Of a stretch of DNA of 64,000 nt, positions 1 through 12,748 are shown one piece after another. The notes under the pieces are model-generated. The model did no database searches. It worked only from the letters and a program-made list of their open reading frames with translations, and was not told the DNA's origin. Every line of letters begins with the position of its first letter. The first letter of the stretch is position 1. The DNA comes from Cardinalis cardinalis (lineage: Eukaryota; Chordata; Aves; Passeriformes; Cardinalidae). The DNA lies in the NCBI GenBank assembly GCA_014549065.1, contig JACDOX010000058.1, forward strand, positions 682,001 through 746,000. The letters are read 5' to 3'. The position numbers and the translations under genes were made by a program.

Positions 1-2639
1 AAGGCATGCCCTTGAGTTCACTCAGCATGAGTGGCAGTGCTGCTGCAGAAGAGGAATCTAGAGATGCTCGTGGCCCGTGCAAGTGCTGCATTGCAGTTTC
101 TGCCAGCTTACNTCACTCCAGACACTCCAGCAGCCCNAGGGCTCCTCAGGAGCCTGAGGAGAGCATGGCTTTAGTACCACAGCACAGCAGATCTCATGGT
201 CTGTGTTTTCTGTGCTTCCCNGTGCATATCTTGTGCCTTCTGTGCAGGGAAGCCTCTGTCAGCAGCTCTCTGTTCTCCTTAATGCAGTGTAAAAAGCTGT
301 GAGTGCTTATCAATTTACAGCATTTGGGTTGGAGGGCTTTTTAGCCTCATTTTTTAATGCATGTTTAGAGACTTACACATGTCATACTGTGATTACAGCA
401 TTGCACCATTTGAACCTGTCTGTTTTAATTAGCAGTTGGCATTGCCCTATTTATAGATAGATGGAAAAAACACAAGCTAGCCAGTTTGCAGTGCAGAATG
501 TATTTTCTTCTGTTGGCAAGTAGTTTNTATCCATTTTTCCATAGCTGAACTGGCTTGGCAACCTGCAGATGTTGCAGGCATTGGGTACTGAGGCTTGAAA
601 TAGAAATGGACTCTGAAGAGGATGTGGGGTGGGGAGGGATAAATCAGAAACTGCTGTTGCANTGGAAGTCCATTAAGACTGATGATACGACACGCTTACC
701 AGAGCGTAACTGCAGAAGTTGACCACATGAAAAACGAGCACATTAAAAAAAATAATATTTTAAGTCTTGCTTCTGTCACATTATTAAGGTTCCTTTTCAC
801 TTTGGCATGTTGTGGTAACAAAACTAGTTACCAGTACAAGTGTTTGGCTGTCCAGCATGGTTAAGTTGGTTGGTGGGTATTTGTACAAGCAGAAGAAACA
901 GATTGATATCTTTCTGGAACAAGTTGTGTCTAGTCTATAAATAATGTGAAAAGTATATGTGTTTTTCTTTTTAACTGCAGCTTTAAATTTGCAAAAGTTT
1001 TGGCCTGTGTTGACCCTGCAATGCCCAGGAGACTGTCAAGAAACCAGAACAGCATTGTGTTATTAACACTGGGTGCTGCTCCTCAGGAACTGTCTGCTGA
1101 TGCACTTTACTCTGGGGAAAACAATTTGAGGCACCTTTGCCCTCTTCAAGAAGCTCTCCTNAAATAAAACCATAAATTACTTCTCAATGCAGATGCTAAA
1201 TACAGGCACAGGAGTGTTGTTGAGCAGCTGACACGGAGGTTGCTGGGTACAAAGTGACGAATGATTTGCTCTGTGGAGCATTTGGTTGCAAGGATTTCAA
1301 CACAGTTGTGTTGCAGCCTGGGCTTNGCACAGCCTGTGGACTTCTGGTAGGGTACACACCATTGTCTTGAAAAACACTGCTCATGAGTCAGTGCCTTAAA
1401 GCATTATTGCCTACCCATGAGGGGAAGGCAGGCAGTTCAGTAACTCCCTTTTCCCTGCACACCTTTTCAAAGCAGCATCCTTATACTCCAGCCTGTATTT
1501 TCCACTGTCTTGCAAGATTTCAACCTTTCAGTCTAGGACTGAGCTGACCACACTGGTAGCAACAGGTGGATTTGAGTCAAGCTTACACTTGGTTATTTGG
1601 GAATAAAGCCCNAGAGTGAAAGCTTCCAAAACCTGGAGGTTCTCACTTCGGTTAGCAGACCAAAATGTCGTCATCTCTGTTGGCTCTTTGTGTTACAAAC
1701 TGCATTTGAGACCACATGGCAAGAGTTGAGTGATCCAAGACTTTTCTCAGCATGTCCAGCACAGTAATACAAATGTGGGTTTCCTCAGACAGGCTGTGAC
1801 TGTGTGCACGTTTGTGTGTGTAATTTCTGAGTGACCTGTCCTCAGGCTGGCTGTCTTTGGGAGANGAGTGGGTGGAATTGATCCTGCTTCACATGGCTGA
1901 GCAGGATGCATGTAAGGGGAAACCTTTCATGTAGCAATATCACAGTGAAATATTGGAATGTGGGTACATGGTGCTAAATCAGGGCAGTCTCTGGGGGAAC
2001 ACAGTTCATAAATTCTGAATAGGAGGTGACCCTTTCTTAGCACTTTGTCTACACTTATAATTTATATGCTAGTCCTGTGCATTACAGTGCTTAAAGCCTA
2101 GGTCAGAAATCCTCCATGCAAATTTGGCAGCTAGTCTTGTCTTTAATGGCCAAATGAATAGCTGTAGGGCACAGCCAGCTGTTCTGGAGGTGCAGGCTGA
2201 TGAGGCCTGTTAGAAGAACAAGGGAGCACCAGAGCATGTGAGGAGTTGTGAGGTTTAGATGGATTTCCTGCATTACCAGAGATGTCAAATGACCAGATGA
2301 ATGTTTCTCTGCTGAAATCAACTTAATTGTAAAGCACTGTTCATTTTCTTTTGAGAAACCTGAAGAAATGAAGCAAGTTAGCAATTGGGCTGCTTTTTGT
2401 AGGTAAACTTTAATTGGTTTTGTGTCATTTTCAAAATGCCACNGCCTTCATTTTTTCCTAGGCTGGGTTGTGACAATGCTGGTTTGTGTGCTTACGGTGG
2501 GTGTTCACATTCCTTTGATGTCAAAGCTTTTACTTGCATGAAACAAATAAACACTTTCCACATATATTTGCTGTGTTGTGTTGACAAAGCAGTGCCAGGG
2601 TTGTTTGGAAAACTGCATGTTTGAGCTGCTGGGACAGTG

Positions 2640-2845
2640 GACTCTGGATTTTAGGTAAGGAAATAATTTTCACAGTGGAACTGATCAGCAGCTGGGAGAG
2701 AAGCCCAGGAATCTCCACCCCTGGAGACACTCAAAATTTGGACTGGGCAGGCCCCCAGGAACCTCATGGAAATTGGCCCTGCTTTTAGTGGGCAGTGAGC
2801 AGACCAGACAGCCTCCCAAGGTCACTCCCAGTCTTGTCTCTCTGG
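2640..2845 (+). mobile_element. CR1 non-LTR retroposon remnant (3' region)
   Basis: Degenerate but recognisable CR1 3'-region wording: a CCCTGGAGACACTCAAA phrase, then a CCCTGCTTTTAGTGGGCAG phrase, then a degraded stretch ending in GACCAGACAGCCTCCCAAGG. It lies in sense orientation in an MTSS1 intron. The terminal octamer repeats are not clear and the 5' edge is uncertain. Confidence 0.6.
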
Positions 2846-5800
2846 TTTTTGCTGAGTGAGATACTGAAAGGAAGGGCTAACAACCAAAGGTGTTACCTCA
2901 GTGTTTGGAGGGGAGCAGGAACTCCCTCCTCTGGAAAGAGGAGCATCCCCTANGAAGAATATTAATTTAGGTTTACATGCTGCTGCTAAAGCCTTAGCAG
3001 CACTCTGGATGTGGATTGCNGCCTTGTTTAAACTGCCCAGCCCCAGTTGGCCTGATCATCAAGGACTATGAGATGAGCAGGACTTGTTTAGAATAGTAAT
3101 AGTGCTCTAAATGTTTGTGTAAGGTGTGAATACCCTCCTGCTCCTCTTCCTGGGGGCTGTTNAGTGAGAGGGGGTTCTAAAGGTGTTATGCAGTGAGAGA
3201 ATGGATAAAGCAATGAAGAAGGATAGTTTTTGCTCCTCTTTCAAGGTTTAAATTTCAAGATTTGTAAAGCCCTGTTCTTAATTAATCTTTGCTTTTCTTC
3301 TGCCTTTTCATTTCTACTCTTTCTCATTGATTCAGGTCCTGGCTTTCTGAAGCAGTTGTTCTCACTACTAAGGGTGATGGAGTGATATTTCAAAGCTTGG
3401 CCTTCCTGCCCAGGTCGTACAGACCTGGTGTGTGGGTCACAGCAGGCAAGTCCAGCCCGGTCAGGTGCATCTGCTGTTCCAGGGGTCGAGGTGTGTTCAC
3501 TGCAGTTCAGCAGAGCTTGTTTGTCAGAGGAAATGCAGTTATTGTGCCCTCACAGCAAGGGATGAGCACATCTCTGGTGTTGGTGTGCCAGTCATTGCTG
3601 CTGAGTGTCTGCTGTACTCTGTGCTGGTCATGCTGTACACCAGGGCAGCTCCATTTGAGCTCTTCTGCAAGATNTGCCTTTTTGTGGCTCAGAGAATCAA
3701 AGCTTTTCTCCTCCTGCACTCTTCGTGGTTTAAGCAGGCACACTTTAAAGGCAGCCTGACAGCNCAGATTATTTGGAAGGATTCAGGGGATAAACAGGAG
3801 TTTGCCTGCAGAGCATGTGAATCTGTGCATTCAAAGCAGCCAAAGATCTGGTGAGCCCAGCCCTGTNCTTGTAAGATGTCTCACCTCTGCATGCAGCCTT
3901 CTGTGAACTTCACTTGCTGCTTAAAAGGAGAAAATGTACTTTTTCTAAATCCAAAAGTTCAGAGTTTGCTGTGTTTTTAAGAACATGTGTTTACTGAGTT
4001 TCAGGCCAAAAGCACAGAGACCTCCAGTTTCTCTGCTTGGAGATGGCTGTCCTCATTTCACTTTCTCTAACAGGTGGAATATATCTTTTTTTTTAAGCTG
4101 AGTTCACTGTTGTGTATCAAATTCCTTTCTACTGTAGGCTCAAGCAGCCNGCTGGTGTCAAACCCATGCAGTGACACTCTCCTTTGCCTTTGTGAAAATT
4201 CATTATATTTTAGTAAGGCTGAGGAAGCTGAAGTGGGATGCAGCCAAATTTAAAATAAAAGCAGCCTATCAGTGAGGACAAAACTGGTTAACTCTTTGAG
4301 AGCTGACCTGCACAAAAAGCAGCACAAATGCCTTTATAGCAGGCAACAGGAGCTTTGAGGCAATCTGGATAACTAAACACCAGTGCCCTGGGTTCCTGCT
4401 ACCCTCTTGCTATCTGCCACTTGATTAAAGAAGTGTACATGTTCTCCATGGGCCTGCTGCAGAGTCTCCAGGGGTTTAGAGGAGAAGTCTGCAAAGTCAG
4501 TGTGTTTTTAATCTCTTCTACCAAGCCATGTTGAAATGAGCTTGGAGTCATAGTAAATAAATCAGTGGGTATGAAGTTGAATAATGGGTATTTCAATATG
4601 TATTTGAGATGATTTTTAAATGGCCTTTGGAGCACACTGAGCAGCTGCCTTGAGAAAGTACCAGAAAGAGAATGTAGTGCCTTTTGAAGCACCACCATAC
4701 CGATGAGCTGCAGTTAGAGATGATTAACCTGAGCAAAGGCACGAGATTGCCCCAGGAGGGGAAACCACGTCCCTGAATATCTGGGGCAGGGACAGAGCTT
4801 TCCCTTGCACCAAGGGCCTGAGATGTTGACTCAATGTTTAGGTGTGCATTGAGCCTTTTGATGGGTTGATGATGATTTATCTCCGTANAACTAACTGAAA
4901 AATAATACACATTCTCCAAAATGTCTTGAAGTGATAATTTCTTAAGGTGGTTTGAATGATTTTTACCTCCCTTTGTACCCTCATAATCTTTTCCTCAGNT
5001 CACTAAGGAAATGTGCTCTGCTGGAAGAAGTGACAGCCTGTAAAAATAGCACTGCCTTATTTTGCAGATCTGCTTGCTGTGGGGTTNCAGTTAGATCTGC
5101 TGACTTGGATTTAAAAATAAACTTTTCTTCTGCTTTTTGCACCTGCTTGTCCTGGCGGTGCTTGATCTTGTGCTTCAGAGGCAGCAGCCATTTGGTGGTA
5201 GCTGAAATCCTTGCTGGACTGGGATCAGCAGCACAGGTGGTTGGGAGACCTGAGTTGAGGGGCTTTTGAGGCCAGAGGTGTTTATGAGGCCAGTAACTAA
5301 ACATAAAGGGGAGAAAGACCTTGTAGGCTTTTTAGAGCCTCTGTGGGAGTTGTCAGTTCAAAACCAGCAGTATGTGTTTTGCCATGTGTGCAGTGGAATT
5401 GCAGTTGGTGTTCCGAGGCATTTGCTGTAAGTGTATTATCCCTTCCCCTCACTGAATATCGCTCTAATCTAATCAGATTGCATCGCAGTTCATCGCTGGG
5501 CCCAGGCACAGTAAAGAGCTGCACTTCAAAAGAACAGAAGTATCTTGAGTTCCTGCCTTCTTCACACATTGGGCTGACATTAAGTGTTCATTAAGAGTGA
5601 GATTCATGGAGGTATGGAGATCAGTGGGTCTGGCTCTCTAAATAGGCCTGAACCAGATCTCCNTCTTTGCACCATCTGGAGCATGCAGTGGAGTGCGGTC
5701 CTCAGTGCAGAGAGTGTTCCTGGCTGCTGGAGCTGCCTTTCTCTGCCCTTTGGCTGACAGCTCAGCCTTGGGGTTCTGCACAGGTGAAGGGTTACTCCAG

Positions 5801-8800
5801 ATTAGCACACAGGCTTGGCTTGTGTTCTTCAGCTTCAGGAATTGTTTTCCTCACAGAGCTCTTTTTATTAGCCTGTTTTGGTTTTCATTGAGAGCGCCAG
5901 CTTGGTGGCTTGTGTCACCTGCTTTCCTTGAGCCATTGATGGGTGTAGCAGCTGGAGCAAAGCAGTTGGATCTGCTCAGATTAAGACTGTAAGGTTTACT
6001 GAGCTGTGCATAGACTGTTTCTGGAAATACACTTTGCTATAAATCTGAAAAGAAATGGGGAAAAGGTATAGGCAATATTAGTGGACAGCTTGATTGTGAA
6101 TATAGATATTTAGCAGACCCTGTATGTTTTCAGTACTGAAACTATTTGTATTCTAAAGAATAAAATGTAAATAATGGAAAACACTTGTGGCATTTGCTCT
6201 TTTAAACAAATCTGGTTTTAATCACAGTTTGGTTTTGTGGATTAAAAAGTTGATGCAGAATTAATTCTAGATTCATAAAAATGAACAACAGGCACCTGTT
6301 AGGAGGGATGTTTATTAATTCTTAAAATAAATCACCAGAAGCAAAATTCTGTCTGTGCTGGCAACACTATTTGGGAAAGGGAGAGGAGGAGGGAGCAAGC
6401 CAGCCTGCACTCCTGACACAAACACCTCAGAGTTGAGCATTTTNTTCCTGGGAAACTCTTCTGCCTGGACTTCTGCTCTCTGACAGGATGTCACAGTTCA
6501 GTGATGCATTTTGTGTCTCCTTACAAGTTAGTGAATCAATGACAGACTTACTTTGTCATAAATTGAGCTGATGCATCCTGTGATAACTTAAACCTTGCCA
6601 AAGCACTTCTGTCCACCTGTGTGTGTGACATCCTCTTTTACAAAGCAGAGGGCCACGGGTGAGCTTTGCATGCACTGAAGGCTGACTAAACCCAAAGNGT
6701 CCAGAGATGATAGCAGGGCTGGTTCATGACCGTGTCTTTGTGTCCGATGGACTCTGTAGTGACCTCTGTGTGCATGGGTGAACTTCTGACCCTGCTTCTG
6801 TAAAGGCANTGCTTCTGCTGACTCCCGTGGGGTGAGGATTTTGCCCAGTGCTAAGCTAGAACAGCTAAAGTAAGCAAAAATGTTGCTCANTGAAGGAATA
6901 AGCAGGCTCAGAAGAAGTCACAAGAGCTTTCTTGCATGTTCTTTAACAAAGTGACTGGAACATGGTCACAGTTTGGTCATAGTCTGTTACAGGGACTTCC
7001 AGAAGCTGGTGGTCACCAGGGCAGGCTGTGGGCAAGGGGTGGCTCAGGTTTCCTGTTCCTTTGGCTTCTTTAACTAACTGCCACTGCCACTCTTCTCCAC
7101 TCCTTTGTCATCTAAGGTCAGTGACAATGCAATTCGAGATCCTGCCAGTCCCATCCATGAACAAATGCTAGTTTNTTCTGCAAATGAGAAAATAAGCCAT
7201 CCCCTGCATTTTCCTCTCAGCTGGACTGTGTGGGGCTCTGACAAATGTGACAGAGAACTTCATANCAGGCCTCTGTAAATATGTTTTCCNAGTAATTTGT
7301 CCAAAAGGGCACTGGACCAAACATTGCAAGCAATCTGTTCCTTTGCAATGACAACTGCAGAGGTGCAGTATATGACAGTGGCCTGCCAAAGCTGTTTTAT
7401 TAAATTTGGTTAATCTAAAATTCATAGGTGAGTTTGANCTTGAATCTGCATTTGTTGATCCAGTCTTCACTGAGAGATGTCTAAATAATTTTTTTTTTTA
7501 AAGCATCAGGAATTTTTTTTTCTCATTTTGAGCAGCAGNTTTCAGAGACTTTACCAGGGGCTGCTCAGAAAGGCTCACAGCTGTAGGAATAAGGGTGTCC
7601 TGTTTTATTTTCCTGCCTTGTGGATGCTGAACAGCATCTGTTTGTCTGCAGTTTTTGATGTGTTTTTNCAACTTGCAAGCCTTACCTAGAGACTGTTGAC
7701 ATCCTGAACACAGAGAGCTGCCAGAGCTCCCCTTTCAGATTTCTATCCCAGTAGTAATACCTGTGCTAGTNGGTTTTAAGCAAAAGCTGTCCTTTTTTCT
7801 CTGTTTGCTGTAACATCCTGGAACTGATCCCATCATCCTTGAGTTTCATGGAGGCATCCATGTGAAAAGTTCAGCAAGATCAAGGTCTGTGCCCCATGTA
7901 ATCAGTGATGGAAACTGCTTGCTCTTCTAGCAGCTTGAGTTTGGATAAGGGTTGGGTAAATGGCCATTAGCTTAAAATGTCCTACTGTTAGTCATTTGTC
8001 ATAGCCTCCATGTTCAGAGCTGCATTTAATAATCCAGACCCCATTCTGCTTCTGCTTTAATCTTTAGTCAGAAATGGAAGCCTCTTCTGATAACTTGGAA
8101 ATTACAAAAATATTACAGCCATTTTTCATTATTCTTTCCCTTTTGGGAAAGAGGGAAGTGGCTGGCACATTTGGACTATGGCCTTGAAGATAAAGGTGAG
8201 CTCATTAGTAAGTTGGAACCTCAAAGGCACTTCCTGAAAGGCAGCATCTTCTGAGGCTGCTGGAGTTGCTCAAGAGTGAAGTGAGAAGAGGAAGATAAGA
8301 GGTTGATTGTAGCGAGTTGTTTGGAGTATATAGAGGCCATGCAGTAGTACAGCTGCACATTTCAGCAAATAATCATTTCCTTGATATATGATCATGATNA
8401 AGTACAAACATGATGACTCCCATAAAACAATCGAGTCTCTTTCCTACAATCTCTCCCTGTTGTCTCTCTGTGATGTTGAATGACAATCAGGCATCGAAAG
8501 AAATCATTTATGCCCTTTATAGTGGACTCATTGTAGTGTTGTGGGCCACAGACTTTTGTTTAATTATCTCACATGAAAAAACTTTGTGGCCTTTTGCAGG
8601 CTTAGGCTGGAAAGGGAAAGGCAGGGAAGGTGAGAGTGAAGGCACGTTTTGCCTTGCAGAATTGCCTTTTACTTATGAGAAATAAGGCTGATGTTATCAC
8701 CCACTTTCTAATCAAATTTGACAGGAGCATTTTGTTAAGCCACTTTCTCTGAGTGGGAATTCTGATGAATACAGCTCTCATCTCCGGTTTCCAAGTATTA

Positions 8801-9441
8801 CTTTACACTGTTCCCAGGCATTGTTTGCCTTACTGGATGAATTATTATAGTTATGTCAGAGAAGCAGNTGATTCACGGCCTCATTTTATAAACTGAGAGC
8901 CAAAGGCACAGCAGTTTGACTTGCAGAGCTTCAGGGAATTGATTGGAGCCCACATTACCCACCCAGTATACTCATGGTTTGGTGAAAGGTTTGCTAGTGT
9001 GGCCTCAGTATTTCTCTTTGGGAAATCACAGCTGCTGGAGGAGGTCCTGACCTTCTTCCAGGGGCCTGCTTATGAGTGGAGGTGGACAGTGAATTTGGTG
9101 TGTTCCTGACACACTTCTCTGTCAGATGCTCTTTTTGCCACCACATCTGGGGGTTGGCAGCACTGAAGAAGTTCTCATCTCCACTGCATCTGTCTGCCTG
9201 GCTCCTGGTTCATCCTTGGGTCAGTAGGCAATTGGTCACTTATGGAGCAGGTTTTGAAAAGATAAACCATAAATTGATCTGGAAGATGAAGCAGGTGTGA
9301 CTGTGGCATTGCCCAGTGCAATAACCTTGTTCCTAAACTTTGATTGCTCAGGTGCATAGCCAGTACCAGGATTTACACACATTAATGCTGCTNGTAGGGC
9401 CCATCCCTGCGTGCAGAGTGCACATCTTGGCTGCCTGAGCT

Positions 9442-9485
9442 GTGAGTAGTTTACTCATAGCTCTGGCTGTGAGTAAACTACTCAT
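9442..9485 (+). other. Near-perfect hairpin (20-bp stem, 4-base loop)
   Basis: TGAGTAGTTTACTCA at 9443-9457 is the exact reverse complement of TGAGTAAACTACTCA at 9470-9484. The inner bases continue pairing (one G-U, then A-U, G-C, C-G) around a TCTG loop at 9462-9465. The G-U pairs favour RNA from the plus strand, the MTSS1 sense strand. Confidence 0.8.
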
Positions 9486-11639
9486 CAAACTGTAATTTAT
9501 ACAAAGCATAGATGAGTCTTGTTTACTGCAGCTGATATTGGATAAAAGAAACAAAGCCAAATTACCATCCCTTGTTACATTTAGATATTTTCAAACCACT
9601 GCAGTGGTACAAAATNGTTCCCTCTGCCAGTTGGTGTAGCCAGCTGATCCCAGACCTTTGGAGACAGGAGCACCAGTGCAGTTCTGCTGTGGGAACCAGC
9701 CCTACAACAGCCTGCTGAAAGCTGAGATGAGCCTTTGCACTGTGCATGTTCCTGGAAGAACAGCTGAATGCATTGGTGATGGCCATGGTCCTCCAGCTCA
9801 ATAAATCAAGGGGTGGTGAGAGGCTTGTATATAATTTTGTTTTACTTTCTCAGGAAGCATTTTTATCCTTGACAGTTAATATAATTGGGAACAGGGAAGT
9901 AAAGCTCTGTTTAACTCCAGTGCTGTTGGAGTCAGTCATTGAGGAGGAGCAGTGGGATTCAGGTGTGGGACAAGATGGGCTGGCACTGTCCTTTGTTCAG
10001 TCTGGTGACCCTTGCCAGCCCTGACCCACTCTCTGCACCCCTCCCTGGGTCCCTGCTGACCAAGCAGAGCTGGCTCAGTTCTCCCAAACTTCTTAGCAGC
10101 CCCCCTCATTCTTCTTCCCAAGCAGAATCCTCAACCCATCTTCAGCAACACCTTGTTTCCATAAGGGACATCAAAGATTTCTCAGAACCATTNATTTTCC
10201 TTTTACCTTCACTTCATTAGAGTAGTTTTCATTCACAGAATAAAATTAACACCTCATCATTTGATGTTCTTGTAAACACTTATGGATAACATGAAGTTTC
10301 AAAAGTTGGGAAGAACCAGTAGCCCACTCATCACCAAACCAGTTGTGTTTGGTTTTTTTTCCATGGAAAAACTCTTTATTCCAGGCTTAATTTATTTTGT
10401 TGTGGATTTTTTTTTAAATTTTTTTTTTTACTCTGAACTTTGTTTGGCTGTTCTGACCTTGCCCATCCAGCTGTACATGTGTTGAGGGGATATATTTATG
10501 CTTCGGTTGATTGTGTTTCAGTTAAAATTCTGTTACCTTGGAATTTAATGTTAATAATAACTGACCCTTGTTTCCTAGTCTCCCCAAACACACAGTTTCC
10601 TTTTTATTGTTCTGATACGACCCTTGTTTTTGTCATATAANAGACTTAGGAAAGCAGTGTCAGTTAACCATTGATGGTCCTTAATATTCCAGTATTTCAG
10701 TGAGTTTTCAACCTTAAAAACCTACCTATTGCTCAAGCTCAGTGCTGGTAGCCAGGGAAATTTTTGGTTCATTTCTTCTTCTCTGCCATTGCAATTGTAT
10801 ACCACATTAGCTTCTGAAATGAAATAACTTTTATTTGGCAGTGGATCCAGAGAAGAATGCCCNTATTTTGGGACAGAAATCCACCCTTTGTGGATGCTGT
10901 CCCCTTTCTCCACTTGCTTTCTCTCTGTTACACCTCTCCCCATCTTCTGTGTTGCTTTTTTGAGTTTCTGGAGTCTGTCTCAGCTTGTGCAAGTGCACCA
11001 TCACTGGAAGAGCTGGATACAGATCCAGCCTGGAGTCCGTGTGCTTTTCCTACCTATATGCAATGAGGCTACAGCTCTTTGATGTTACCAAATAACGTTN
11101 TTGCAAAAGCTCCTTATAAAAACATGATTAATCAGGCAAGTGACAAAGGACTTTGTGTTTATTTTTTTGAACAATACCAAATNGCCACAATTTGTTCCAG
11201 TTATTTAATGTTTTTGTTCCAGAGCCATTTCATGGGCANGGGATTTAATTCTGCAAGAATGCAGGAAGATGGTGACTTGATTTCATTNTTAAAAAATTCA
11301 AAATTATCAAAAATGTTCAAGTTTCTCAGGAAGATTTTTGTTTTACTTGAGCAATACTNTTTTTAAGGCCTAGGGAAGATTTTGCTCCATGATACAAGTC
11401 TAAGGTTATTTTAATAATCAAATAAGACTTCTAAATAAATGCTGATACATTCACTGCTCCAGAGAGTACTGCACCTGGGAAACAGTTTGTAAGAAGGCTG
11501 ATGTTTGTATCCTGAAGTAGTAGATTTGATGTGCAAATGGGAACTAAGCAAGTACCAAAACTGGCACTACCCAAAACAAAGTACTGTGGAGATGGAATGG
11601 GCTGCTCGGAGCTGATGTGGCTGGTGGCAGAGGGACAGA

Positions 11640-12110
11640 GGGAAGGGCTGGGCTGGGAGCAGGGAAAGGCTGTGCTGGGAGCAGGGCTCTGTCGGGAGCA
11701 GGGAAGGGCTGTGCTGGGGAGCAGGGAAAGGCTGTGCTGGGAGCAGGGCTCTGTCGGGAGCAGGGAAAGGCTGTGCTGGGAGCAGGGAAAGGCTGTGCTG
11801 GGAGCAGGGCTCTGTCGGGAGCAGGGAAGGGCTGTGTTAGGAGCAGGGAAGGCTCTGTCGGGAGCAGGGAAAGGCTGGGCTGGGAGCATGGAGGGGCTGT
11901 GCGGTGAGCAGGGAAGGCTCTGTTGGGCTATGTCGGGAGCAGGGAAGGCTCGGCAGGGGCAGGGGAGGCTGTGTAGGGCTGTGTGGGGAGCAGGGAAGGC
12001 TCGGCAGGGGCAGGGGAGGCTGTGTAGGGCTGTGTGGGGAGCAGGGAAGGCTCGGCAGGGGCTGGGGAGGCTCTGTTGGGCTGTGTGGGGAGCAGGGGAG
12101 GCTCGGCGGG
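11640..12110 (+). repeat. G-rich minisatellite in an MTSS1 intron
   Basis: The left half is built from units of about 20-22 bp around GGGAGCAGGGAAAGGCTGTG, alternating with GGGCTCTGTCGGGAGCAGGG variants. The right half has a 51-bp unit, with the phrase AGGGAAGGCTCGGCAGGGGC starting at 11941, 11992 and 12043. The array gives artificial open frames on both strands. Confidence 0.9.
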
Positions 12111-12240
12111 AGCGGGCGGAGCCCTCGGCCAGCGGGGTTTGGTCCCGCCCGGCGGCCAAGGGCGCCACCTGCTGGCGATGTCGGGAGCGCGCCGGGCCCG
12201 GGCCGGGCTCTGCGGCCGCCGAANCCCTCTGAGGCGCTGG
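12085..12240. promoter_or_regulatory. Intronic CpG-rich patch
   Basis: About 150 bp of very high GC and CpG density directly after the minisatellite and 400 bp before an MTSS1 exon. It includes a CTCF-core match and several GC-box-like runs. It could be an internal promoter, an insulator element, or simply the degenerate edge of the repeat. Confidence 0.5.
12163..12175 (-). promoter_or_regulatory. CTCF core motif match
   Basis: Plus strand CGCCACCTGCTGG, minus strand CCAGCAGGTGGCG, fits the core consensus CCASYAGRKGGCR at every position. Flanking bases are GC-rich. Occupancy cannot be judged from sequence. Confidence 0.5.
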
Positions 12241-12663
12241 GTCTAAAGAATCTGGGGACGGGAAAATTGCATCGAATCCCCTAGGTCTGGTTGTAAAATG
12301 TGGAAATAATTTGTTCACAGATGCCCTCTCCCTTGACAGCTGTGCTACTTGGCTTTTGACATCTCAAACCCTTTTCTTTCAAGTCTTGTGCTGCAGGGTT
12401 GAGCCTCCTGGAAGAACTGTGTTTTAATTGTGTTTGGTTGCTCGGTTCTGGTCTCTAGGTGAACAGGAATTAATCTCTTCCAGGGGTGGCAGATACCTCT
12501 GAGATCTGCCCTGTTAATAGCCTAGTCGATTGTACACTTACTATTAATCTGTTTTACAATTGCTCTGGAAGACTTGGCACCCCCGTCCTGGTTGTTATGC
12601 CTCTACATCACAGGCAGGAATCTCATCAGGGGTCTCACCTGCCTTTTGGTTTTTGTTTTTCAG

Positions 12664-12748
12664 GTGGTACCAGAGAGATTGGATCTGCTCTCACCAGGAT
12701 GTGTATGAGGCACAGAAGTATAGAGTCCAAACTCAGGCAGTTCTCAAG
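12664..12748 (+). CDS. MTSS1: MTSS1 exon: IMD helix segment GGTREIGSALTR
   Basis: This exon begins with GT, completing a Gly codon split after its first base, and reads GGTREIGSALTRMCMRHRS and onward to RQFS. It is nearly identical to the human I-BAR domain at about residues 70-97. The acceptor is TTTCAG at 12658-12663 and the donor is AAG/GTGAGT after 12748. It ends two bases into a Ser codon. It is the first MTSS1 exon in the window; I looked upstream for the preceding family exons (around GSYPVWEDF and FLDAFQKVADM) and found none, so they should lie left of position 1. Confidence 0.95.

Larger units (their letters stand above)
1..12663 (+). other. MTSS1: MTSS1 intron (partial), upstream of the first visible exon
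   Basis: There is no coding exon here that I can support; the open frames are short and look random. The interval holds a CR1 remnant (2640-2845), a TG-rich stretch near 1799-1822, a near-perfect hairpin (9442-9485), T-rich runs near 7490 and 10410-10430, a minisatellite (11640-12110), and a CpG-rich patch with a CTCF-core match (12085-12240). The missing MTSS1 exons must lie further left. Confidence 0.7.

Noticed and set aside
3382..3854. Two overlapping open frames of 125 and 140 codons in the first intron
   Set aside because: No recognisable domain, they contain N codons, and no splice or promoter context supports them.
11431..12318. Long open frames on both strands (up to 295 codons) with Ala/Pro/Ser-rich or Gly/Glu/Ser-rich repeats
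   Set aside because: They exist only because the minisatellite unit lacks stop codons in several frames. They show no family resemblance, and the region is intronic.
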